A stretch of DNA of 18,604 bases from contig JANBPT010000936.1 of assembly GCA_027575765.1 (NCBI GenBank), positions 1-18,604 on the forward strand. The letters run 5' to 3'. Positions 10,279 to 18,604 of the stretch are shown piece after piece. Source of the DNA: Tieghemiomyces parasiticus. Taxonomy: Eukaryota; Kickxellomycota; Dimargaritomycetes; Dimargaritales; Dimargaritaceae. Both the position numbers and the translations under genes were made by a program. The notes beneath the pieces were generated by a model that saw only the letters and a list, made by a program, of their open reading frames with translations, was not told the DNA's origin and searched no databases. How positions within the stretch are numbered: position 1 is the stretch's first letter; every line of letters starts with the position of its first letter.

Positions 10279-10477
10279 CCGCCTCGCTCGCAAGCTCCTC
10301 AGACATGTCTAGCTTTGGCCAACTAACGTTTCGTAAACTACGTTATTTTTTCTCTTTGTACCATTACCTACTGCATAACCCGTATTTTTCTGTTTCGGCC
10401 TTCGGGAACCTCTACCGATTATAGAAAGCTTATTTACCCCACCTTTTTTTTTAATCAGAGTTTCTGCCCATGGAAGT

Positions 10478-10483
10478 AATAAA
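10478..10483 (+). terminator. Candidate poly(A) signal AATAAA for SYS1
   Basis: An AATAAA lies 200 bases after the SYS1 stop, a spacing close to that seen for the RA-PH gene. It is preceded by a T-run near 10444. Motif and position only. Confidence 0.35.
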
Positions 10484-12717
10484 GCACTTTCCTAGCTATT
10501 TACTTCGGACCGCGAGCGGCCTCGCCGGATTGTTACACTATGTTGGTCATCGATATACCTTTACAGCTACCGCTCTATATTGGGATTTGACGCCAGAGTC
10601 CATCCGACAACTTCGAATCCTTAGTACTCAATCTTTTCTGAATTTAACCACATAGGCCGAACCGAAGGCCATAGCCCACGTGGTTCTTGTAAGATTATGG
10701 CCGTATAACCCTTATAACCCCCTCCCTTGGTGTCACCCGCCGCTCACTCACTTACATATTGTATTACTTGATAACTGTATAGCATTTGCGACCTTTTGGT
10801 ATCTGCTTTCCCCAGTAAGCCCTTTACACCCAGCAACCTTTTACCACCAGTGTTTAACCCTTTTATAACCATACACACACGCACAGGGTACGGTGGAAAC
10901 GGACTCGGGATTGCTCTGCTGCATCGCAAAAATAACATATAATTAATAGTCGCCAACGATACGCATCGTTATCCGATACATTGACCCGCTGGTTTTCCTA
11001 AGGACTTACTCGGGGCTGACAGCTGCCAGTAGGATAGTATCGTCACTGGCGTTGCGATCTAGATCTGCTTTGGTGACACGCTTGTCCGTATCAGCCTCTG
11101 AGAAAAATATCCTGGCGCATCTCAGTATCAACCATAGGCCCGCTGGTGCCTTCTGGTATTCGAAATCCTCCGGATTCCAGCCCAGCGACTAAAGCACCTA
11201 CTCCGATAGGTGACTAGCAGGACCTCACCGTAAAGTTTATAAAGTTGGTGCGCATACTAAAGATACGCAAACTAGCACTAAGATTCTTGAAACACATTTC
11301 GTCACCTAGTTTTTTTAGAGAGATTTTAACGAAACTACAGGTATAGTCCATCGTTCTCTACTCTGGAAAAAAAATCCCAAGTAAAATATACATACGCTCG
11401 ACACAACCCTCTTATCACGCACTCACGCAAAAACAAAACGGAATTGGAGAGCCGGTCACCCCTCGTTGCCAGCGACGAAGGGTTGGCCCTTTGTGGCGGA
11501 TTAAGGCCTCAACCTCGAATTCGGGGATACTCGATTTAGCCAGGCCTACCGTCCTTCTTGTTCCCGCCCATCCCTTCACCTTTGCTTTGGACGAGTTATG
11601 TAGTGACCCTCCACCCTTTCCTCCCCTCATCTTTCTCCGCCGTTCATCTCCATTGGTAAGCACTACGATGACCGAGTCGATACCGTATTCTTTACTCCAG
11701 TGGCAACCGCGTATGTTTCCTCTGCTGTGGGATACCTGGAGATTCAGTGATTTTTATTCAACATCATCCGTTAATTTTTCCATTGTCGCTGAAACCTATT
11801 GATCGGTTTACGGGTTGCCCATTTTATCTTAGGCCCAACGCCACCCTCAGCCCGATACGCCATGTTGGATTGGATACGCCACTATTTTCCACGCTACTTA
11901 CCATCACCCGTCGCATTATTGTGGCGGCGCCCATCTATATCTGCATTGGTATTACTGTCATTTGTGTATCCACTGGCTTCCTTCCGCCCTTTCCCTGCCT
12001 CGAATTGCTACTGTCGGGGAGGGAGAGGAGAGACGGATGGCATCGGGCGAGGTACACGTATTGAATGACCGGTTCGCCGGCCGTTTACGAATTCTGGGTG
12101 TTCGCGCTCGCGTCCTTTCCTGCTGCCTTACTTTTATACACCGCTCAGGCTATTCGTCGCTATTCGTCTTAGATTACACCTCCCTTGTTAGTCTCTCTTC
12201 TCCAATCCCCCCCCTTCACGCCCTCCCTCCTTCCCTTGCGCATCGTCGCCCTTTGTCCTTTTCCCTTGACGGTCTGGGCCCCTAAACGTCATGGCGTTAC
12301 CCTCCTTCTCTTCCTCGATACACCCTGGGCACCTCCTATCGCTCATACGCTCACCTTCACCTATTTTTTTCATACTTCACGGTTTGGCGGTCACACTCAA
12401 TATCCCGTCTTTTCACCCTAATAACAATCCCGCGCCCTTGAAAACCATTCAACCGCCCGGCCCCCTCCAGGAGTTGCCTCTTTCACCTATTCCCCAACCT
12501 ATTTTCAATACACATTTCATTTTTTTTTGCATCCGACACTAAGGGTGATATGCCCCACACGAGACCTCCACCTGTTTCATTTTACACACCCAACATATCA
12601 TCCTAAAGCTACATACCTTCGTCTGTCTCGTACCTATTCCTCCCCCGGCTGTCAATCAAGTTAAGCTGCTGCCGCCCACCACTCCGTCCCCAACTTTGTA
12701 CCCACAAGAGTAGACGT

Positions 12718-12724
12718 TATAAAA
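12718..12724 (+). promoter_or_regulatory. Candidate TATA box of the RAX1-like gene
   Basis: TATAAAA lies 144 bases upstream of the start codon and is followed by a C/T-rich initiator-like stretch. It is the only good TATA element close to a gene start in this window. Confidence 0.4.
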
Positions 12725-12867
12725 CTTCCCCCGCTCTACCCTGACCTTTTTCTATTGAGACAGCCAATACGTCGCTCTTGCGTTGGCCGCTATCCCCCCC
12801 TTGCCACATTTCATAGGCAAAGCCACTTTCACGGCTGCCGCCTCCCGACTCTTGCCCTGCTTCGATC

Positions 12868-14749
12868 ATGACGAAGACCGAAGCGGCTCCCGAACTTACG
12901 GGTCGTAACTACTTCTCCTCGCGGGAAATTCTACAGCGCAGCGCCACGGGCGACAGTAATCGGTCACGGGGTCCGCTCAACCCGCAGGCCATCGTCGACG
13001 CTTTTACCCCCGAAACCTGGCACAATGTTAAGGACCACAACCTCCGCAGCGGACTCCCTACGCTCGAGCAGGTGCTCAACCGCAAGTCACGGTCCCCCAT
13101 CGCCCTCCAGGATTTCTACCATTACCTCCAAAGGGCCCCCGAGGGCCGGCGGCTAATCGCGTTCTGGAAAGCAGTGTCGTACCATGAGGAACTTCTCAAG
13201 GGCGGTGAGGCGCTCGGCCGGCCGGGCCACCGTCAGAGTTCTGCCAGCCAGTACCTGAGCCACTCACAGTTTATTTACCCACCATCCCGGCAGGACCACC
13301 CGTCCACCCGCGCCATGTCACCCGCCGAGCTGGAATTGCGGATAGCGTCACCCGACCAGGCGGGTCCTAGTGGGGATGTGTCACGGCGAAACACCGCCGG
13401 CCGGCCCGGCCGCAGCCGGTCATTCCATTTTGACGAAGCCTTCCGTCGTCACTACCTCGATATGCCTCTCACCCCGAACGACGCCCAAGACCCCGACCGC
13501 CTCGTGATTGAACGGACGGGATCATCACCGCACCCCCACGAAACCAGCCACGGTACGCCATGTACGGATCCGGAACGGTACGCGCGGTCCATGTTTCCAC
13601 CGCCCTCCCCGGGCGTTCATTTTGCGGCCCCCGACGGAGCCACTTCACCACTACCGCCGCCGCCCTATCCCCCCATGTCACCCATCAGCCCGCGCCGAGG
13701 CGTGTCCTGGGTGGAACCCACCTCCGTTGAACACAGCGCCCTACACATTATCCGCAAGTACATTGAAACCGAGCCCTTATCAGCCGCCCACCTCCCGGAA
13801 CTCCTGGATAAGGACTCGCAACGCCCCGCTACCTATGCGGAACTCACCCGCCTCGGGGTCATGTTTCCCGCGGGACTCCGGATGGAACTTTTCCGTACCG
13901 TCGAGCGTGAGGGCCTACAGACCCCGCACCTGTTTGATCAAACCAAGGCCTACGCCTACGCCGTGCTCAACCACCGATACTATACGTTGTTCCTGACCGA
14001 AGCTACCACCCAGAACCTCACCCGCGCCCACACGTACTTACGACTGGCGGTCAGTGCCCTGATGCTCACCGCCGGCTTGAGTTTGGCCCTATTTTACATC
14101 CTAACCCAGCATGTTCCTCGCACCGACCGGCTGGTAAGCCTGCCCCTCGTCTTCTTTGGGTGGTGGGGGATCCTTGTTGGCTTCACCCGCTGCGCACCTG
14201 ACCTCGCCGTCTTGAACTTATAGTAAGTATGGTGATAACTACATGTAGCATAGAGAGAGAGAGAAAATATAGAAAAACGCTAGTGATGATGTACTCACAA
14301 CCCATTCGTCCGTCTGACCGTCAATTGACCACTTGGTCGATCTATAGTGGGCCCTGTCTATCCGCTTAACCGCCCGTTAACCCCTCCCTCACCCCTTCCT
14401 AACCATAGTGAGGGGCAGATGGTACATCCATCTGGTGAAACAACACAGAGGAGTGGTGCTGATCGTGGAGAAATGCCGAACGTATAGATAATCCTATACC
14501 CTTATAACCCTACTCCAATCCGCTAACCAGTCCTACCTCACCCCCCCCCGTCCTCCTCCCCCCCTTTTACTATCGTTTCCCTCACTTCACAGCGAACCCT
14601 TCTTTTTTAAGTTCGTTCGCATGGACGACGTGCGTATTCGACGGTACCATCTACGCTGCGCCCTCATTCAGTTTGGCTGGGTCTTGTTCCTCTCACTTGT
14701 GACCATGCTCATACTTATGGTGGTACCCGGACGGCGTTTGTACTATTAG
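12868..14749 (+). CDS. RAX1: RAX1-like RGS-domain membrane protein (503 aa, 2 exons)
   Basis: Rax1 in budding yeast works with Rax2 as a cortical landmark for bipolar bud-site selection; filamentous-fungus relatives act in polarity and G-protein signalling. Exon 1 is 12868-14222 and exon 2 is 14593-14749. The RGS fold starts at about residue 62 (LPTLEQVLNRKSRSPIALQDFYHYL, then LIAFWKAVSYHEELL) and resumes at about 290-380 (ending VLNHRYYTLFLTE). Between them is a Pro/Ser/Arg-rich disordered insert of about 178 residues. Three membrane segments follow: about 393-411, 423-442 and 474-496. The last comes from exon 2, which reads YEPFFFK, an RIRRYH basic stretch, the segment CALIQFGWVLFLSL and the tail VPGRRLYY. 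Read without splicing, the protein would stop at 14221-14223 with 451 residues and lack the last segment. Family assignment rests on the RGS plus C-terminal membrane architecture and recalled conserved blocks. GAP activity is not implied. Confidence 0.78.
14223..14592 (+). other. Intron in the RAX1-like gene (370 nt, phase 2)
   Basis: A perfect donor GTAAGT starts at 14223. The acceptor CTTCACAG ends at 14592 after a pyrimidine-rich stretch. Phase 2 on both sides yields a Tyr codon and an open frame into a third membrane segment. The intron contains a (GA)n tract at 14251-14264, a seven-base hairpin (CAGATGG/CCATCTG, 14416-14434) and C-runs near 14541-14570. An alternative acceptor TTTTTTAAG (14611) gives the wrong phase. 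Confidence 0.75.
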
Positions 14750-14953
14750 ACCATCTCGTGAGCCCGTGCCGACTAGAGCTTTATCGGCAGCGGCGTTGTA
14801 GCCCACAATCCAACGAATCTAACCCTCGCCTGGGCCTTGCAGACCCCATCATCACTGCCATGTCATATGCCCACTAGAATATCGAACATCAGACATGACT
14901 GTCCCTCAAGTGTAATTGTAACTAAAAATATATAAATACAATGTATATTTCTT

Positions 14954-14959
14954 TTTAAT
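14954..14959 (-). terminator. Candidate poly(A) signal ATTAAA for the SLS1-like gene
   Basis: The variant signal ATTAAA is read on the minus strand 153 bases past the SLS1-like stop. Motif and position only. Confidence 0.3.
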
Positions 14960-15037
14960 CTCACCAACAAAGCTGCATGTCCAAACCAGTAATGCCCTGC
15001 CGGGGAGAGAGAGCCGAGGATGATACAGTTCCAAAAA

Positions 15038-15043
15038 AATAAA
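15038..15043 (+). terminator. Candidate poly(A) signal AATAAA for the RAX1-like gene
   Basis: An AATAAA within an A-rich run lies 289 bases after the exon 2 stop. If both this and the opposing signal are used, the two 3' UTRs overlap. Confidence 0.35.
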
Positions 15044-15111
15044 TAATAATTATGTACGATGTGCACGTTCCTTCCCTGCCAATAACCAATTTATATCGTA
15101 CCTTCTAAATT

Positions 15112-17875
15112 TTACTCATCGCCAGAGTACTGTAACGATGCCGACGCTTCCTGCTTGATAAGCCGTACATTATCTAGCACGAACTGGGCCCACTCGACGA
15201 CCCCCTGGGTTTCGGTGAAGGGAGTCCCAACTGGTGACACGGCCTCGACCTCACTGCCCTTGGGCCCGGCGTCCGCGGTAGGCACTACTGACCGGGTGGT
15301 CAGGAAGGTGCCGATAAGGTGGTCCTGAGCGTGGCCCGTAAAAATGTCCGTCCGGGTCTGGCAGGTGATGGGCAGCTTACCGTGTTCGGAGTTACGGGTG
15401 ACCTCGCCGTAGAGAGCGGTGAGGAAATACGAATCGGTCATCTGTGCAGTCGTAGTCGCCGTAGTGGTGGTGGTGGTGGTGGTGGCGGGGCTGGCATTAA
15501 TTGTCTGGCATGGGAAGGTGGCCTCCATACCAAACGGCACCGCATGCACCTGAATGGGTTCATCCGGTTTCAGGCTGATCTGCGTGTGGCGAACGGTTTC
15601 GGCGACGGACTCGAAGAGTGGAGTACCGGCGGGAACCTGGACTTCGTAGTGCGCCTCGAGGGTAAGGTCGAATGGGTGGTCCGGGAGGAGCAGGTGGGTA
15701 ATACTGTGGGCCACGATTTGACGCAGGCTGACCAAGGGGGTTGGGCCGGTTAGATCGGTGGGATTGGTGCTAGGCTGAAGGACGGCTTCCAACTGGACAG
15801 CTCGTGGTAATGGTGATGGTGGTGAGCCCATGGCTGAGCCGTTATGACTTCCGTGACTTAGGGCGGTCCACCGGGCCACTACCCTCGTCTCAGGGGCGAC
15901 TCGATCGCCGAGCTGGAACAGGGCGCGGGCCGGGAAGTTGCCGGCGTTTACCACATAGGTCCCACCAGCCGCCACCGATTCCCGCCCACCTTTGTTCTCC
16001 TCTACCCCGTCGTTCTGGAAGAGACGGGAAGTGAGTAGCTGATCGATTGACAGAGCGCCCTCACCTTCCACCGCCGCCGAGTGCAGAGCGGCGGCAAAAA
16101 AGTTGGATTCATTCAACCGGTCGGCGGGGCACGTACCCACCTGACCGAATCGCACGGCCAGCCGAATTCCCAGTCCGGGGTAGTGAGTCCGTAACTCATG
16201 ATAGCGCTCCATCCACGTTTGGTACAGCTGACCCAGTCCGGTCTCCGTATCCGGCTGGTCGCCCAGCAGGTTTCGCGTGGCCCGGTCGATGGGATGTAGC
16301 GCCAGATCCTCCTCCGGGTCGTCCATGGGATGTAACCGATTGATGGGCTGGATTCGTTGCAGGCGAGAGAGCGGAGGGTGACAGACTAGGCCGCCCAAGA
16401 CCGGCGGACTCACAATCGGGGCGAGGATCAATGCGGGGGTGTCGTCGCTCTCAACCGGTGGGACACCTAGAAGGAATCCGGCGGTGGTGTTCTGTTGTAA
16501 TGCGGGAGAGGGAAGAAGTAAGCCAGGGAGGGCGGGGTGTACGTTTAGAAAGATGCCAACACCAGCCGTCGATATGAAAAATAAAAATAAAAAAACCGCC
16601 CTGGTAGCTAAACCGTTAGGTCTATCGTCTCCATAAACTTACCGCCCAAAAATGGTGGATTAGGAGCCGCTTAGTGGCGAGCAAGTCCTGCTTGGTAATG
16701 GCCGTGATCCGGAACGTCCTGGGTTCCTCGAAGACGACGACGGTCTGGCACGCGCGGCCCACGTAATCCAGGGCTGCCTCAGTCGGCCTACGGCTGGCAC
16801 CCAGGCCACCGTTTCCCGCGGGCAACTCCAGAGTCTCGCTACTCAGACACTGTTCGATTCTCCGGAGGGCCCCCCGGGCGAGTTCGACGGGCCGACTGGG
16901 CCCCTCGAGAGTCACCGTCCCGGCCGACTCGTCAGGGGTGATCTGGCACAAGGTTTTAAGGGCGAGGTTAGCCGGGACGTTCTTGAACCGTAGCAACCTC
17001 ACCAACGTGGGCGTCACGTGTAACGTCTCGGTGGCCAGGACGCGGCGCTGACGGATCGCGGAGATCAGTTCCTCCTTGGACCGCCGCATCCGCCACAACC
17101 GCGCAATGATCAATTCAACCACCTCGGCCTTACGCAGGTTGCTGCTGAGTGGTGGGGCGACCTGGGTACCGCCGTGGTGGGAAATGTAGTAGGTTTTCAG
17201 TTGGGCCATGGTAAACCCGGACTGGAGGTACTGGATGGCCCGTTCGATTTCCTCCGCGCTGTAGGGACCCTCGCCGCTCGGCCGTCCTTCGTCAATGTCG
17301 TTGAGCGTGATGGTTTCAAGGGTCCCGCAGTTGGTTGTGAGCTCATCCGCCAGGCTTTGAAATTTCTCGAGGTCCGAGGCGTACTCAAGCATCTTAAGAC
17401 TCGGCTTCTTGGCGCGGCCCGCGTTGGCCTGTGGCGCCGCCGGACCTGCCTCTTGGTTATCGGTGATGTCGAGACCCATCGCTCCCTCCTTCCCCTTATT
17501 AATCCGCGACTTGCCGGACTTCTTCCCTTGCTTTACCTTTCCCTCGCCCTTATGCTTCTTCGCCGCCTTGCTCTTCTTGGCTTGCGGGACCCGAGTTGGT
17601 ATCTCGAAGGTGGTGGCTTCACCGTTCACTTGGGTATCCGGAGTTCCGTTGGGCGGCGGGGTAGAAGTCGCGGCCGTGTTTTGTGGGTATGGGTTCTTGG
17701 ATTCCTTTGGGGTTGTGTCTGCAGCCTCGGCTTCGAAACGGGATGTGATGTGGAGGCTACGGCGCCGCCATGCGGACCCGAGCCAACGACCTTGTCCAGT
17801 GGCGACGCATGGGCTGCGAGTTAGCGTGCCACGTCGCGTTAGCCCGAGGCTAAGGGATAATATGGGGCGCAGCAT
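15112..17875 (-). CDS. SLS1: SLS1-like mitochondrial inner-membrane regulator (870 aa, 2 exons)
   Basis: Sls1 in yeast is a matrix-facing inner-membrane protein that couples mitochondrial transcription to translation. Exon 1 is 17875-16643 (411 codons) and exon 2 is 16491-15112 (459 residues plus stop). The start MLRPILSLSLGLTRRG opens a mitochondrial presequence (Arg-rich, no acidic residue before about 48, RRRSLHITSRF near 37-47). A longer in-frame start at 18019 would bury this presequence, so it was rejected. A Lys-rich stretch at 100-130 follows. An SLS-type helical module lies at about 206-265 (IERAIQYLQSGFTMAQLKTYY, then LRKAEVVELIIARLW), and KH-like blocks at about 275-345 and 375-410 (TFRITAITKQDLLATKRLL). 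Exon 2 has no domain I can name; it carries a polythreonine tract at about 746-761 and a WAQFVLDNVRLI block near the end. The exon join is inferred. If it is wrong, exon 2 is a separate gene starting at or upstream of the ATG at 16326-16324. Confidence 0.62.
15464..15485 (-). repeat. (ACC)n microsatellite encoding polythreonine
   Basis: A GGT/TGG trinucleotide run on the + strand is read as ACC codons on the minus strand. It gives the bulk of a near-continuous Thr tract in the C-terminal half of the SLS1-like protein. Confidence 0.8.
16492..16642 (-). other. Intron in the SLS1-like gene (151 nt, phase 0)
   Basis: On the minus strand the donor is GCG|GTAAGT at 16642. The acceptor TTACAACAG ends at 16492 after a C/T-rich run, with a CTAAAC branch-like element about 55 bases upstream. 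Both boundaries are phase 0. The downstream frame stays open through the intron with no ATG before the codon at 16326-16324, which argues that it is entered by splicing rather than by its own start. A T-rich block (T7AT5AT5) lies inside. Confidence 0.55.
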
Positions 17876-18121
17876 GCTGAAATAGAAATGAGAGGCGCGG
17901 GCCGGTAAATCAGCAAGGAGGCATAAGGGACCGAGGAGGCGCAGGAATGGTTTCTCCGGGTGTTGCTGCTGAGACGTTAGGGGGAAGGGCCAACTCTGGT
18001 GTGGGTGATAGAGGCCCATGAGGTGCGATCACCTCAACGTTGGCTGCCGCAGTGTCAACCAATGATGGAGCCTTTCTTAAAAAAAACCGTCTTCGTAGAG
18101 AGGGTCTACATGCCTAAAAAT

Positions 18122-18129
18122 TCACGTGA
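18122..18129. promoter_or_regulatory. TCACGTGA palindrome (Cbf1/bHLH-type site)
   Basis: An 8-base perfect palindrome with a CACGTG core lies about 248 bases upstream of the SLS1-like start. TCACGTGA is the preferred site of the yeast bHLH factor Cbf1, which acts at many respiratory genes. Use here is inferred. Confidence 0.35.
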
Positions 18130-18468
18130 TTGTCGACCCAACAGATGGTTGGCGCTGCTAATCAGTGCGAGGGGGGTGAGCACTACAATAGACACTAAAC
18201 GTTAGGCCAGATTGAGAATTTCGCTTGGAAACCTAGATCTTACCAAGCAGCTGTGCAAAGACTATAGTCCGTAGCGACGCAAGTGGTCTCTACAGTGACA
18301 TGTCTAAAAGACACCAGCACTAGCATGCGAATGGGTCAGCACATTAAACGGACTCGGCATTTATTAAGGATTTATTAGGGTGTGACGATACACACCCCCA
18401 CAATCGGACCCGCGCAATGCTAGTTATCAATTTTATGTCATGGTTAATTATTTTTTTACCTCATTATA

Positions 18469-18478
18469 TTGACGTCAA
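18469..18478. promoter_or_regulatory. TTGACGTCAA palindrome (CRE/ATF-type site)
   Basis: A 10-base perfect palindrome contains the CRE core TGACGTCA, the consensus for ATF/CREB bZIP factors. It lies about 594 bases upstream of the SLS1-like start and could equally serve a gene beyond the window. Confidence 0.3.
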
Positions 18479-18604
18479 GAAGCGGCTGACCCCAGCACAC
18501 ACACCTAAACACATTGGGTGGCGCGAATACAGAAAATGGAGTCCACAAAACCGACGAAAGCAGATAGTACTGAGGAGTTTACAGCTTGGAGAAGGAGTCG
18601 ACAT

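Larger units (their letters stand above)
10279..12867. other. Long intergenic region between SYS1 and the RAX1-like gene
   Basis: About 2.6 kb without a convincing gene. The open frames present (up to about 107 codons, around 11490-12420) are pyrimidine-rich translations with no domain. The first 200 bases are likely the SYS1 3' UTR. A six-base inverted repeat with a four-base loop (AACGAT/ATCGTT) lies around 10954-10969. From about 11540, and strongly from 12070, the + strand is CT-rich up to the RAX1-like start. Confidence 0.5.
14750..15111. other. Short region between convergent RAX1-like and SLS1-like genes
   Basis: This 362-base AT-rich stretch must hold the 3' ends of two converging transcripts. 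It contains an A/T-rich block at 14923-14960, AATAAA on the + strand at 15038-15043, and ATTAAA on the - strand at 14954-14959. No gene is visible. Confidence 0.6.
17876..18604. other. Upstream region of the SLS1-like gene, no other gene seen
   Basis: The first 150 bases are purine-rich on +, so pyrimidine-rich on the SLS1 coding strand, matching the other promoters. Further out the sequence is mixed and has no convincing open frame to the end of the window. Confidence 0.5.

Noticed and set aside
11490..12420. Cluster of overlapping short frames upstream of the RAX1-like gene
   Set aside because: All are under 110 codons and Pro/Ser/Leu-rich, as expected from CT-rich DNA; none shows a domain or splice-linked continuation.
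3283..14749. A polarity gene cluster (RA-PH, tubulin, SYS1, RAX1-like)
   Set aside because: The genes are widely spaced, each with its own promoter, and the shared theme is broad. Without synteny in other genomes this is not evidence for a cluster.

Overview
The window looks like a piece of a nuclear chromosome from a fungus, most likely an early-diverging (zygomycete-grade) lineage. The evidence is five protein-coding genes of eukaryotic type. Two of them belong to families I know only from fungi (RAX1-like and SLS1-like). Three genes carry GT-AG introns, genes are separated by long gaps of 0.4-2.6 kb, and the coding sequence is GC-rich with a preference for C/G in third codon positions. The placement below 'fungus' is inference, based mainly on a divergent beta-tubulin. 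I see no mobile element, tRNA, rRNA or CRISPR array.

Layout: 1-3282 holds no convincing gene, only (GA)n tracts and the pyrimidine-rich promoter of the first gene. 3283-6012 (+) is an 800-residue Ras-association + PH domain adaptor; its one intron lies inside the PH domain, and its long disordered tail carries four copies of a short D-x-x-F-x-x-x-S-L-L motif. 6013-7519 is intergenic. 7520-8869 (+) is an intron-free beta-tubulin with unusual residues at drug-site positions 198, 205 and 270. 9607-10278 (+) is SYS1, a four-pass Golgi protein. 10279-12867 is a long gap ending in a pyrimidine-rich promoter. 12868-14749 (+) is a RAX1-like RGS membrane protein; its last membrane segment sits on a second exon that an uninterrupted reading misses. 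14750-15111 separates two convergent genes. 15112-17875 (-) is an SLS1-like mitochondrial inner-membrane regulator, which I reconstruct from two open frames joined across a 151-nt intron. 17876-18604 is its upstream region, with a TCACGTGA and a TTGACGTCAA site.

These are ordinary single-gene units of a fungal chromosome, not an operon. The first four genes share a loose theme of polarised growth and trafficking (small-GTPase adaptor, microtubules, Golgi Arl3 recruitment, bud-site/polarity marker), but their adjacency may be chance. Every gene start is preceded by a pyrimidine-rich stretch on its coding strand. The items most worth a second look are the repeated motif in the RA-PH protein, the beta-tubulin substitutions, and the RAX1-like splice junction whose retention creates an immediate stop codon.
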